DNA from: Hsuehochloa calcarea | Lineage: Eukaryota > Streptophyta > Magnoliopsida > Poales > Poaceae | NCBI GenBank assembly: GCA_036346395.1 | Contig: CM070604.1 | Coordinates: 36,855,662-36,919,661, forward strand | DNA: 64,000 nucleotides | Direction of reading: 5' to 3' | Part shown: piece after piece, positions 43,888-55,145 of the stretch | Position numbering within the stretch: position 1 is the first letter of the stretch | Layout of the letters: the number at the start of each line of letters is the position of its first letter | Made by a program: the position numbers and the translations under genes | Notes under the pieces: generated by a model | What the model saw: the letters and a program-made list of their open reading frames with translations, nothing else | What the model was told of the DNA's origin: nothing | Database searches by the model: none

Positions 43888-44520
43888 ACCTCCTCCATGT
43901 GCCTCTGTAACAACAAAAGACGAACAGAGCTAGCCGGACGCATAGCTTGTTAGCACGATAGACCAAACCATCATTCAGCACATAGTTATTCCATGTCTTC
44001 CCTCCTTTACAATGTTCAAGCACTTCCTTAAAGTCCAAATCAGTGACATATAAACTTTTAATGGCATCCAAACCAAAAATCTTATGGTTAAGTTGAGATA
44101 ACATGGTATAACGTCTAGAAAGCGCATCAGCAATCACATTATCCTTACCTTTCTTATGCTTTATAACATATGGGAATGACTCAAGAAATTCTACCCAGTT
44201 AGCATGTTGTTTATTCAGTTTAGCTTGACTTCTAATATGTTTTAGCGATTCATGATCCGAATGTATAACAAATTCTTTGGGCCATAGATAATGCTGCCAA
44301 GTTTGAAGCACTCGAACTAAAGCATACAATTCCTTATCATAGGTGGAATAATTCAAACTAGGCCCATTTAGTTTTTCGCTGAAATATGCAACTGGTTTAC
44401 CTTCTTCAATCAATACACCACCTATCCCAATCCCACTGGCATCACATTCAATTTCAAAAGTCTTACCAAAATCAGGGAGTTGGAGTAGGGGTGCTTGGGT
44501 GAGCTTCTCTTTCAACAAGT
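43811..44520 (-). pseudogene. RNase H of element B
   Basis: 235-aa frame: LKEKLTQAPLLQLPDFGKTF, FEIECDASGIGIGGVLIEEG, LNYSTYDKELYALVRVLQTW, VIHSDHESLKHIRSQAKLNK, VIADALSRRYTMLSQLNHK. It shifts frame near 43940, where element A reads CVPASSVRLLLLQEAH. Confidence 0.9.
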
Positions 44521-44559
44521 TGAATGCCTTCTCTTGTGCAGGTCCCCATTAGGAAGGCA

Positions 44560-45285
44560 CTCCTTTCTTTGTCAATTCATTCAATGGTGCGGCAATGGTG
44601 CTGAAATCCCGCACAAAGCGCCGATAGAATCCAGCAAGGCCATGGAAGCTCCGCACTTGTGACACAGTAGTAGGCGTCGGTCAGCTTTGGATGGCTACAA
44701 TCTTTGTCTCATCCACCTCAATGCCCTGTGGTGTCACAACATAACCAAGAAATGCAACTCGATCGGTGCAAAAGGTGCACTTCTCGAGGTTACCAAACAA
44801 ACGTGTGTCTCTCAAAGCATTAAAAACAATACGTATATAATTTAAGTGTTGCTCATGTGACTTGCTATAAATCAAGATATCATCAAAGTAAACTACCACA
44901 AATTTTCCAATGAAAGGACGTAAAACCTCGTTCATCAAACGCATAAAAGTACTAGGTGCATTAGTTAGGCCGAAAGGCATCACTAACCACTCATATAATC
45001 CGAATTTAGTTTTAAAAGCAGTTTTCCATTCATCTCCTAATTTCATTCTAATCTGTGGTAACCACTCATAAGTCAATCTTTGTGAAAATAATAGAACCAC
45101 TCAATTCATCTAGCATGTCGTCTAGCCTTGGGATAGGATGACGATACCTTATAGTAATGTTATTAATGGCTCTGCAATCAACACACATACGCCAACTACC
45201 GTCTTTCTTAGGAACCAAAAGAATGGAACAAAGACAAGGGCTAAGGCTTTCTCTTATGTACCCACGGTCCAAAAGATCTTGGACT
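44560..45285 (-). pseudogene. Reverse transcriptase of element B
   Basis: 45272-45066 reads GYIRESLSPC, LVPKKDGSWRMCVDCRAINN and IIFTKIDL. 45100-44681 reads MPFGLTNAPSTFMRLMNEVL, the catalytic VVYFDDILIYSKS and CTDRVAFLGYVVTPQGIEVD. A one-base disturbance near 45070 breaks the RSGYHQ block. Confidence 0.9.
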
Positions 45286-45299
45286 TGTCACTGAATTTC

Positions 45300-46435
45300 C
45301 TTAGTCTCCTCTGGATTGGTCCTATACGCAGCACGGTTTGGCAAAGTCGCTCCTGGGATCAAATCAATTTGATGCTCAATTCCTCGAATAGGTGGTAATC
45401 CCGGGGGTATCTCAGTGGGAAATACATCCACATACTCCTACAAAAGGTTAGCAACAGCATGAGGCAAAGAGCTAGCTATGTCCTCAAGCGAATATAAGGC
45501 ATTTTTGCATATCAAAGCATAGCATGGCAGCTCATTATTACAGATTTCAGCAAGTTCAGTTTTAGTGGCAATCATAACACATCCCTTCAATTTAATTCAC
45601 TCGGACTTAGGACTAGACGCCACGTTCTCCCTTTTTGGTGGGAAAACACGTTTTGCTACTTGCTGATTTTCAGAATCGTGCTTATCGGTGTTTCTTTCAT
45701 TTTTAGCGCGCTCTTCTTCATCTTTCAGAATCTCAGCTGGTGTCAAAGGCAACAACTTAATCTTCTTACCCTTATGTGAAAATGAGTAGGTATTAGTTCT
45801 ACCATGGTGCAAGACATCATTGTCATATATCCAAGGTCTACCGAGCAACAAAGAGCATGCTTGCATAGGCACGATATCAAAGTCAGCACTATCTTTGTAA
45901 TTACCTGCTAAAAATTGCAATTTCACAACTTTGTGTACCTTTAATTTACCACACGAATTGAACCATTGGATGTAGTAGGGACGTGGGTGTGGTTGTGTGG
46001 TCAAGCCAAGCTTCTCGACCATCTCGGAGATTGCAAGGTTGTTGCAACTCCCTCCATCAATGATGACTCTGCAGGCTCTGTCCTTTACGAGAAATCTGGT
46101 CTGAAACAAGTTGTGCCGTTGATTTTGCTCCGTTCTCTCCACTTGTGCGCTCAGCACTCGTTGCGCAACAAGGCTCACATGATACTCGATGTCAACAGGA
46201 GCTACTTGTTCCTCTACATCATCAACATCACTGTCTATCTCATCTCCTCCACCTACAATGTTAGCTGCAAGTACATATTCGTCCTCAATATCACTAGTAC
46301 TTACATAACCACCGTCTTTGGTGGCAAGGTATGCTCGCTGACTGGGGCAGTCCCTCATGACGTGCCCCATTCCCTTGCAGCGGTGGCACACAATCCCAGT
46401 GGTACGACCAGTGGAAGCAACCGACGAAGAACTCT
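45300..46435 (-). pseudogene. Zinc knuckle, protease and linker of element B
   Basis: 46391-45597 reads the intact CCHC knuckle CHRCKGMGHVMRDC, then VKDRACRVIIDGGSCNNLAI, MQACSLLLGRPWIYDNDVLH and GRTNTYSFSHKGKKIKLLPL. A stop at about 45598 and a further frame lead toward RT. This copy shows the uninterrupted form of the site where the Tekay element entered element A. Confidence 0.9.
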
Positions 46436-46436
46436 T

Positions 46437-48654
46437 TGTAATACCTCATAAATCCAGCTAGGTTGTATCGTTTCGAATGTCTGGGGATGTTATTCGAAAA
46501 CGAGATTTAAAACTTTCCGGAACCCAATCGGTAAAAAGAAAGAAGTCGGAGGGAGTAAAAGAAACAGTTTTCGTCGGATTTTTCCAATCAGCGGGGTATA
46601 TGCTATTTCCGTCAACTTTGGCCGCATCCACACCAGTGGCCCAAGAGGGGGCCGGCCGACCCATGTAGGGGCCGGCCAAAAAGGGGGGGGCGCCACTCCC
46701 CCCCCCAAACCCTAGCCGCCTCCACCTCTCTCCCCCTTTGGCCGCCACCTCCCCTCCCTAAAGCCGGCTCCCTTGCTGCTCCTTGGTGCCTCCTCGCAGT
46801 GGTGGTGCCATCTCCGGTGATCCCCGTCGCTCCTCCTCAAGATCCCTTCCGACATCTCCGTTCCCCGCCGACCTCGACGCCCGTTCGTCGTCTCCCGGTG
46901 GTCGGCCCTAAGAGAGGGAAGAGAGGGGAAGGGAGGAAGGCCCGTGTGCAGCGGATCATCGTCGTCCTACTGGTCTTCAAGGGTAACGAGCACCTCGATT
47001 CATTGTTTGATCGGTTTTTGTTGCGGTAGAGATCATTTGAGTCGCGTCAGATTAGTATTCCAGAATTTACAGATTAGGTCAGAACGTTGCACGGCAAGTT
47101 ACTGTACTGTAGATGCCGAATATGGGGTTTTGCCCTTCTAGAGTTTTATTCCTGGGAACGTTAGCTTTCTTTTGGCACCGAGATCAGGAAAATCCGATCT
47201 GTAGTTTGGGAGATATGAATTTTTGATTACGAACTGTCCGGTCTGTCTGAAAACTGAGGTCAGTAGGTTTGTCACTCAGTTTTGTTCAAATTAGGGGCCG
47301 AATCAGAACCTTCACCCAACTAAATTATTTTAGCCCTTAAAATTATCTTTCCAATCTGATAAGAATCATTCTCATTGGATCAGTAGGTTGAAAGTTACGC
47401 CGTTTTCTTTATCTCTGATCTGTTTCTGGACAGACGTAGATGGATTGTGTTTAACTGTTAATTAGCCCTCTGTTTTTGCAGATTCAGGGCATCCCGCCAA
47501 CTAATGTTTTGTAGCCTGGTCCGTTAGGAATCAGTGAACACTAGTTTCATGTCTTTTAGAGTTACAGACAATTAATTGTGAATTTTCTCGCATGACATTG
47601 CGTAAGATAGGTAATCTGGACTTTTAGTGTAGAGGTCAAATTGAACCTTTGGGCGTGTGGGTTGATTAGAGAGTATCGTAGAACACGTGTAGCTATGCCA
47701 TATTCTATTATCCTTATTCCGTGGCAATACTTGTGTAGGCGGTGAGACGTTGAGTGGGAGGACACCTTCGTTGCTTCCCAGTACGTCACAGCACTAAAGG
47801 CAAGTGCAATCTTAATTTGTGTGATTTCAATGTTTGCATGTTAAAGTCATTACCTTATGAATGATCTTGTGACTTGAGTATGATGTGATAGATTTCAATA
47901 TCACCTTCTATGATAAACTGAGATGAAGTCATGTTATGCATTCCATTCCATGCACGCATGCTTTCTTTGCCATCCACGGGAGTGGAAACTTGACTAAGTC
48001 CCATTAATTCCAATATGGGCATGTAAGACCTACCATTCCAAAGTAGGCAGTTTTGGACATTCCGTATGAAACGTTCTTCATACGGACTTGGGTCCCCGCT
48101 CTTGGTTAAGGGCGGGCTTAAGTGAACATCGACGGGTGTGTCACTTGTTATACCGGTATAATCACATGAGAGGTCCATTCTCCTTCAATGCATACATTCA
48201 TACCATGCCTTCACAAACTCATGGATGCAATTGTTATTACTTGGCATATTCTTCTGATTCAGAACCCTTTGTGATATAATCATTGTGCTTGCTGAGTTTC
48301 GACTCACCCTTGTTTTTATTTGTTTAGGTGAATTCCGGTGATCTTGTTGCTAGCGGGAGGGAGTAGTCCAGCACGTTACACACACATGAATAAATCATAC
48401 ATTTATTAAGATTCTATTTACGTTTATTTGGTTTAATTATAATGTGATGAATTGTAATAAATGTCACTTGGATGTTCATCTTTCTCTCTATGGTTAATTC
48501 TTGTTTTAATATATTGATGAACTGATAGTAAACTCTAGATTGTTATCTGGATTATTCGTTTCTTTGTCTTTGAATGCGATATTAAACTTAGGAGTTGATT
48601 AGTATGTTGGACTGTTAGGTGGCATCTTGTCTTCCGAATAGACAGGGTGTTACA
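46437..48654 (+). mobile_element. Solo gypsy LTR inside element B (2.2 kb)
   Basis: TGTAATACCTCATAAATCC...CAGGGTGTTACA, 2,218 bp, flanked by CTCTT at 46432-46436 and 48655-48659. The ends resemble those of the Tekay LTR (TGTAATAC...GTGTTACA) and the hairpin TGAGTTTCGACTCA lies at 48293-48306, which sets the plus orientation. No internal coding region, so a solo LTR left by LTR-LTR recombination. Confidence 0.9.
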
Positions 48655-48659
48655 CTCTT

Positions 48660-49725
48660 GGCTGGTGCCTGCGCACTAGTAACTTTACTTACCTCGGGTG
48701 CATGTGATGTGGTCGGAGGTGCTGCTGAACGCGCCCTACTCGTGGAGGGGGCAGCAGACCGTGTAGCTGAAGGTGGGACTGTTTTGGCTTGCCCCGGCAT
48801 TGGTCGTGGTGTAGACATGCTCCCAAAGTTGTTCATTGGCCTCTGTTGTCGTCCCTGCAATTCCTTTTCTGCCAAACATGCAAGTTGGAACAATCTAGGG
48901 ACGCTATCGTATTCTTTGTAATCCACTATGTCCTGAATTTCACATCTTAATCCTCCATAAAAACGTGCCATTGCAGATTCTTCATCCACAATAATATCAC
49001 AACGCAACATGCTAATTTGTAGCTCCTGATAATATTCTTCTATGGATCTATTACCTTGGTTTAAGCGCTGCAATTTATTATGCAAATCACGTTTAAAAGA
49101 AGGTGGAACAAATCTGTTACGCATAGCAACCTTTAAACCATCCCACGTAGTAGGCGCTAATCCTTCGGTGCATACCCTATTCCACCAAATGATGGCAAAT
49201 TTTTTAAATTCACTTGTGGCTTGCCTAACTCTATGTACTTCGGGAACTAAGTGAGCATTCAATTTCATTCTCACCGTCATCTCCCGGTCTAGATATATTT
49301 CAAATCATAAGCACCCGCAAAGATGGTATAGAGAACTTAACTTTAGCATATGGATCATCATTAACACGTGCATTATGTTGCTGAGCATTATTACCTCTCA
49401 TACCTTGACGGTTGAAGTTCGGTCGGTTCCGTTGTCGTGCATCAAAGGCGTCGTGGTCGTGCATCTCATTATCATTATCAAACTCATGGTCATGGGCTGC
49501 ACCATGAGGTTCCACACGACCAACGTTTGGTGGTCGGTTCACCATTCTTTCGAGGCGTGTAGTTAGCGCCGCAATACTATCGTTGATTGAGCGTTGTAAT
49601 GTGATCGTGGTAGTTTGAAGCTTCCTGTCGATGTCCTCATTAACGGTAGTGCGTTGTTCATCCAATAGGGTCATAAGCTCTTCCCTCAAAACACACTCTT
49701 GCGCATCCAATCCTTCACCTGACAT
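48660..49725 (-). pseudogene. gag of element B
   Basis: ATG at 49725. The N-terminal part has a Glu/Asp/His-rich stretch (HDHEFDNDNEMHDHDAFDAR) and KVKFSIPSL at 49310. The Retrotrans_gag body follows at 49280-48660 (FAIIWWNRVCTEGLAPTTWD, NQGNRSIEEYYQELQISMLR, RFYGGLRCEIQDIVDYKEYD). About 30 residues expected between the two parts (the FDGKYDP-like block) are missing. The knuckle continues at 46391 after the solo LTR. Confidence 0.88.
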
Positions 49726-50812
49726 GGTTAGTAGGAGACAAAAGACAACACAAAGGTATTATCCCTATCACTATTAGGTGGTCGGAGGGTGGAATCACAC
49801 ACTCTCAAGCGTCTTACCAAGCTCTTATGAGTTTCTTAACAAATTGCAGCAGGTGGTCAATTCGGCGAAGGTGGGATGTACGATCACGGCGGAGGCGAAT
49901 GCGAGGATCCAATCTGAGGGTCGAAAGTATGTGGAGCTCGGACAGACAATGTTTAGTAGCAAGGAATAGCAATAATGAAATCAGATTAGCAAAGCTGAAC
50001 CAAAGCCCACAGTACTCGTCACAGTTGCTGGTCTAAAAGTGCTCCTAGCCCTAGCACAATACTGATCGAAACAAGGACTCGATACAAAGGAGTCCAAAGG
50101 ATGCAAGGCTGGAACTGGTAGTAGACCAACTAGGGGTGGTCGAATTGCTTCTTCTTCTTTTCTTTTGCACTTTCTTTTGCTACTTTTCTTTTCTTTTGCA
50201 CTTTTTGCTTTCTCTTTTTTTTTTTGCAAACGTGACCCAAGCCTAAAATTCTTCTGTTACCCTTTCTAGGTCCGATGAGGTGATTGGGTCACAAACTTTT
50301 CCCGGAGAGCAGGGGTAAAAAGGTAATTAAAAGATACTCTCTCTCTCTCTCTCTGAACTTGGACTTGTTCTGTTGCGGCTACGGAATCCGACCAGGGGAT
50401 CGAATCCGACCAGGTGGTAGTTCCTGAGTGGATGGTTGAATGGGTGTTGCTCGAAGAGGTGGTTAGATCCGAGTAGGTGTTCGATTCCGACTAGATGGTA
50501 AATCCCGAGCGGGTGGTCGAACGGGTGTCGCTCGCAAAAGGAGGTCGTGCGTCCAGGATGGATGGTGGCACGGCGGCGACGGTGCTGACTAGAGACCAAG
50601 AATGCTACTCTAAACCAGCAACAAAGACACCGACGATGGACTCGAACTCAACAATGTAAAAACTGAAAACAAAATTGCGAAAGGCACAAAGTGGTTTGGA
50701 CAGCGGAATAATTACGATCTAAAACTTTTTGTAGGGCAGTTTTTCTGGACTCTAGGTGAGGGAACACAACTAACAAAAGGGGATAAACGAAATTACCTAA
50801 CGGGCAACCTTT
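49726..50812 (-). other. 5' untranslated leader of element B
   Basis: About 1.1 kb between PBS and gag ATG. Contains a CT/GA run (50337-50355), a TTCTTTTGCAC-type repeat block (50148-50230) and repeated TCCGACCAGGTGGT-like words (50380-50520). No gene. Confidence 0.7.
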
Positions 50813-50824
50813 GCTCTGATACCA
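50813..50824 (-). other. Primer-binding site of element B
   Basis: The minus strand reads TGGTATCAGAGC two bases from the LTR end at 50827; initiator tRNA-Met type. Confidence 0.94.
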
Positions 50825-50826
50825 CT

Positions 50827-51716
50827 TGATGAGTCACGGTGGCCCGATCTTCCGATAGGTTCGATTTGGTTCGTCGTGAGGACGTTGACGCTTTGAGGCT
50901 TCCGACCAACAGATCGTCACCTCGCAATTCGCTACACCCGCACGCCTGTCGTTATCGATCACGCTTGCACGCGATCGACCTTACCACGAAGGTTATTGTT
51001 CCTGCAAGCAATCGAAGCAACTCACAAGAACAAGGTAGATGCAATCTGAATTGTATTGCGGATATAGATGAAGTTTACAAGTGGGGTTCCTCAAACCGAT
51101 AATCGCGAAACCGCAATTGGCGTAATAATCTAAGAAAACCCGCCTCTAAACTATGGCGCTCTCAGATATAAATAGGGCAACGTGAGGAGGTCGACCTAGG
51201 GTTGTGCGGCCGTGGGATGAAGCGTACACAACCTGGACTCCGACCTCATTACGTTTACAAAGTCTTATTAGTTTCCAAAACGGTGACGCAGCACCTTGTG
51301 TTGCGAATTTCTAGTCGAAGATCTGGTCGTAGGAGTGGTCCTTGGGTGGTCTTGAGGAGTCCATGCTATCTTTGGTCGTAGATTGTGTCCAACGAGTACT
51401 GTGCTCGCTTTTCTGGTCGTAGATGGCTCCAATCGAATCAACTAGTCGTAGGTCTTCTTGTAGTGGTCGAGATCTTCTTGCAAAGGGTCGTAGACCTTCT
51501 TGAACTGGTCGTAGTCCTAGATTCCTGAGTACAAGTAAATCATCTCCATTAGGCAGCATCATAGAGTTCTCACATAATACACTCAACCCTAGAAACGACT
51601 TTACCTGATCGATTAAGTGACGTGCTCTAGCTCTTGTCATAGGACCGTGTAGTTCAGCATCCAGATCTGGAGGGTCTTGTGTCGTGCGTGTATCCGAAGG
51701 AGGGATGTCCTCATCA
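50827..51716 (-). repeat. 5' LTR of CRM-like element B
   Basis: 890 bp, near-identical to 41939-42826. It contains the copied polyprotein C-terminus (MTRARARHLIDQVKSFLG at 51640 down), which is not translated from this LTR. Confidence 0.95.
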
Positions 51717-51721
51717 GGAGG
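51717..51721. repeat. Target-site duplication GGAGG, right copy
   Basis: Matches 41934-41938. Confidence 0.95.
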
Positions 51722-52632
51722 TGTGATATGTCACATCGCGGGACGGTTCGGTGCATCCCTGTCCAACGGTGTGTGTCGATCCAAGGGCTGTGTGTACAAA
51801 TTGGACGGCAGGAAAGCACATCAGGAGTGTCATTGTTTGAGATGAAGTCTCTAAAAGGTTTTGTTATGGTCAGTGCTGGCTCCACTGATTGTATCGTGTG
51901 GGTAAAGTGTACAGCCTCTGCAGAGTGTTACATCAATCTATTCGAATAGCCGCGTCCTCGGTTATGGACATGCTCGGGAATTTCACACGAGGGGTAGATT
52001 TTCATAAAACAATTGGGAAGGGTCAGCTGTGTGAGATAACTTGTGCGGCTGTGTGAATAACCTGATTAGGCTGTGTGTCCTTTGTGAAATCAATTGTTAA
52101 CTTATTATTATTGTCTATTTGTTTTGAACTATGCTTTCAATCTATTATTTGTATTCAATTGCAAATGTTGCATTTCCGCAAAATAACCACAGAAGCCATT
52201 CCTTTGGAATAAGCCAGCATCTATAAATTGCATTCTGTGGTATGACTTGCGAGTACGGTGTGTACTCACTCTTGCTAAACAAATCAACGTATGGAAGAGT
52301 CGTCACCGCTTTTGAAGAAGAGTTCTCACGAAGGTTGATCGTTAGGGTCTTGATCCCACGGCTGCTGTGGTAAATTGATGGGAGCCATCGAGTTTATTTC
52401 GTTTCACTGCAGCTTTATTTCTTTATTGTCAGCCTTGCATGGCTTAATAAATGTAAAACTCGACCGTAAGGTCCCAACAGTTATTTGTTATTTAAAGGTA
52501 CTCGTTTATTCTTATATTCGTTGTATGGATGTGATATTTCATCGATGTTGACACTGTGTGCACTAGCGTGATCCTGGACTAGTGCAGAATACACAGAGGG
52601 TCCAGATTTGCATATTTGGGTCCCGACAGAGG

Positions 52633-52644
52633 TGGTATCAGAGC
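52633..52644 (+). other. Primer-binding site of the non-canonical element
   Basis: TGGTATCAGAGC four bases after the LTR end at 52628, followed by CATACTGACTG. Confidence 0.9.
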
Positions 52645-52832
52645 CATACTGACTGTAGGTCTTGACCTTAGCTAGATTGTCCATTCTTAGTGAGTCCAAA
52701 CTATTTTCTAAAAGCAAATATTAACTTACAAGATTAATTGAACTCTTTAACTCATCTCATGTCTCTCTTGACTCAACTATTGCTGAAATTCTTTCTCTCC
52801 CCGCTGTTTTAAAATTGTTTTCATCTTGACAG

Positions 52833-53584
52833 ATGCCTCATCTTCAGAGTTATGGAGAGCGCAAGGGAGGACTTGCCGCTGAGCTTTGGAAGTTGTTACA
52901 AGTACTTGGAGGATTTGATTGTCCCTTGTACTGTGGCAGTGCTTGGATAGTGAACGGTCGAGATCATGGAGTGATCTGCCATTTGACCATCTACGCCAGG
53001 AAGAACACTAAGGCAAGCAAACCTCTGAACATCTCAGCTCGAAGGAGTGTTTGGATTGAAGCAATCCAGGAGTCTTCGCGCCTTGCCATCCTGAGGATCT
53101 GCAACATCTACTCTCGAGAGCTTCGTGACACAGTTTTCCGTTACCATCCCCGCACATCCGACGTGGATCTTGCTGCACGTTTTCCGTCTACGGAGGGAGA
53201 AGGCAACGCCACCGTTGTGCATCTCGCCCAGTTCGCCGCTGCTCAGGAGGAATCTTGGAGTTAGCCGCCATAGAGCTGGAGTGTGCCTACAAGACTCTTC
53301 AGAGAGCTGAAGAAAAGATCGCCATACTGGAAGAAACTCTCTATAGACGGCACGATCACGACGAAGACACTGAAGAGGAAGACCTGAAGAAGGCGATGGA
53401 CCGATCCGAACCGAAGAGCCAAGACAGCAAAGCAGAGCCGAGGAACCACCGCACAAAGACGAGAGACACTGCTCTGTTGCACCAAATTTCGGACATCAAG
53501 ATCGGTTGCAAGGATGCCACCACTTTCGTGTCTACAAGAAAGGAGCAAGCGTGTCAAGGCTACGGAGGCTATTTAATCGAGTAG
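52833..53584 (+). pseudogene. Uncharacterised ORF of the non-canonical LTR element
   Basis: ATG at 52833. A 143-aa frame (to 53264) overlaps a second frame (53255-53584), which looks like one ORF with a single frameshift near 53255. I see no gag, protease, RT or integrase motif. Part 1 has a predicted helix (GGLAAELWKLLQVLGGFD), a strand-rich middle (AWIVNGRDHGVICHLTIYAR) and a long helix (RRSVWIEAIQESSRLAILRI). Part 2 begins with a coiled-coil-like stretch (AIELECAYKTLQRAEEKIAI) and turns acidic/charged (HDHDEDTEEEDLKKAMDRSE). The helix-strand-helix plan resembles a double-stranded RNA-binding fold, but this is inference. No known function is assigned. Confidence 0.6.
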
Positions 53585-53685
53585 TCTGTTCGAGTTGTTT
53601 CAGGCTTAGCCAGTATCGAGTCTTGAGTCGCCCTTTAGGCGGTAGTTTTGTGTGCTTAGGTTCTGATGAACCCTAAGGTTTGATT

Positions 53686-54635
53686 TGTTGGCCCGATCTT
53701 TCGATGAGAACGATAAGTCCGGTAGGCGTCGCTCAACTCTGACGATCCTGGCTATGAACACGCAAGGCTCGAAACCACGCAATCGCTGAACTGATCGACA
53801 AGTCGTTATCAACCATGCACGAATACCCGGTTGACCTGACCACGAAGGTCGATTCCTGCATACACCGAAGAAGCACGCAAGAACAAGATAAAGCAATCTG
53901 AAATTGCAAATAAAGATTGAAATATTAAAATTGGGATTTCGAAAAGCGGTATTATGGTTGGTCTAGTCGACACAAGCCAATACACGAAGTTGCAACAAGG
54001 CTAACTTTTAACTAAACAAAATCCAAGGAAACTAGAGGGGGTGCGTCCTCCTTAAATAGGGGATGAGGAGCCACAAATCTAAAAGAAATAGAGGGGTGGG
54101 ACTAAATGCACGAATTACTGTTCACATGAACAGTAATCACGCCCAGTGGGCGGCATATGGGCCAATTCCGGTACGATTACAAGGCCCAAATCGGCCCAAA
54201 TTAGTGACATAGCACCTTCTTTTGACGATTCCGAAGTCTACAGAAGGAATTTGGAGGTGAGGCTAGATCCGTTGGAAATATATCGTCGTTAGATTTCCAA
54301 CGAGCCCAAGAACACCCGAATCGGACTCCGTTTGCAAAAGTTATATCTGTTTTAAGTTGGTGCTGTCAGGCTGATTCCGAACTGATCTGACCAAAATGTA
54401 TCCAGCTTGAACTCTTGCTTGGCACATGTAGTAGCACCATGGCATGTACACATAGTACCATGGTATGTAGACGTAGCACCATGGCATGTAGACGTAGCTC
54501 GATCTAATTGGGTAATATGGCATTGCATTAGCCGAAAGTCCAATTGGAGAAGATGTTGGTGAAGTAAAGGAAGTAGAGGATGCAGTGCAGCTGGTTGAAG
54601 CAGTGGTTGTATCCTTAGGGTCGATGTCCTCCTCA
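53686..54635 (-). repeat. 3' LTR of gypsy element C
   Basis: About 950 bp, minus strand TGAGGAGGACATC...GGGCCAACA. The first part stays in the polyprotein frame as in the CRM-like elements. The outer boundary is inferred from TG/CA only, since no second LTR or TSD is visible. Confidence 0.7.
54427..54500 (-). repeat. About 21-bp tandem repeat in LTR C
   Basis: Units of GTAGCACCATGGCATGTA repeat with small changes, encoding YVYMPWC-type heptapeptides on the minus strand. It occupies the same LTR/polyprotein-tail position as the unrelated 21-bp repeat in element A. Confidence 0.75.
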
Positions 54636-55036
54636 TCCTCCCTTTCTTGAATTTGAGTCGTCCTCGACTCATTTGTTTTCTCGAAGCATTCCCTTTCCAG
54701 CAAAAGGTTAGTAGCAACAGGAGGCAAAGAAACATGCACTTCTTCTAATGGACACGGAGTTTCTTTACAAATCATAGTATGACATTTAGATTCATGTTTT
54801 TCCATATCAATGGAATCAATTTTTGTAGCTAACATAACAGGAGCTTTCAATTTAATTTCACTTGAGCTATAATCTTTTGATCAACTTGTGTCTTCTCCTT
54901 ACTTGTTCTCGCAGTTCTTTCTAATTCATCCTTTAATATAGCAGCAGGAGACATTGGAAGCAGAGTGATTTTCTTTTCTTTATATGTGAAAGTATAATGA
55001 TTAGATCTACCATGATGTTCAGTATATCTATCATAT
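54636..55036 (-). pseudogene. Protease-RT linker remnant of element C
   Basis: The minus strand reads RYTEHHGRSNHYTFTYKEKK and LLPMSPAAILKDELERTART before KAPVMLATK, homologous to the linker of elements A and B. Truncated at 55036 by the next element. Confidence 0.8.
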
Positions 55037-55145
55037 TGTGGATTTCATGGGGATATGCTCCAGATCTTAGGATGATGTGACAATTGGCAATGGCGTTTAC
55101 GGTTTGTCGTTTCACGCGCTGACAAAGTTACTGAGCTTCTCGCTC

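Larger units (their letters stand above)
41939..51716 (-). mobile_element. Complete CRM-like Ty3/gypsy element B
   Basis: Minus-strand element with LTRs 41939-42826 and 50827-51716, TSD GGAGG, PBS and purine tract. Without the solo LTR inside (46437-48654 plus TSD) it is about 7.6 kb. It carries gag, protease, RT, RNase H and integrase, and the polyprotein frame continues into the 3' LTR. LTRs are nearly identical, so insertion is young, but pol has several frameshifts and gag has a deletion. Same family as element A at 1-14993. Confidence 0.94.
40058..52628 (+). repeat. 5' LTR (copy 2), split by CRM-like element B
   Basis: TGTAACATCCCAATTTTCAG...GGGTCCCGACA. About 2,788 bp without the insertion at 41939-51716 and one TSD copy. 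TATAAAAA at 40612-40619 is followed by an AAAACCCTAA-type leader. Hairpin GAGTAC...GTACTC at 52251-52267, AATAAA near 52446. The two halves join to match the uninterrupted fragment at 22825-24062. Confidence 0.88.
40058..53685 (+). mobile_element. Non-canonical (LARD-like) gypsy-LTR element with unusual ORF
   Basis: 5' LTR 40058-52628 (split), PBS TGGTATCAGAGCC at 52633, then a leader and an ORF at 52833-53584 that shows no gag-pol resemblance. The sequence is lost at 53686 where a gypsy LTR in reverse orientation begins. The LTR end (GGGTCCCGACA) and start resemble the solo LTR at 17577. Either a non-autonomous derivative or the start of an element with an extra 5' ORF; the remainder is not in the window. 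Confidence 0.75.
53686..55036 (-). mobile_element. Deleted gypsy element C
   Basis: Minus-strand LTR (53686-54635) preceded by a short coding remnant. On the minus strand the protease-RT linker (KAPVMLATKIDSIDMEKHES, EEVHVSLPPVATNLLLERE) is fused directly to a polyprotein tail (ESRTTQIQEREDEEDID). RT, RNase H and integrase are therefore deleted. The 5' side is cut by the SIRE-type LTR at 55037. The LTR end (CATCGAAAGATCGGGCCAACA region) resembles the CRM-like LTRs. Confidence 0.8.

Noticed and set aside
46458..47141. Small ORFs in the 2.2-kb element inside CRM B, at first considered a gene or MITE
   Set aside because: TG...CA ends, CTCTT duplication and resemblance to Tekay-type LTR ends make it a solo LTR; the ORFs have no family resemblance.
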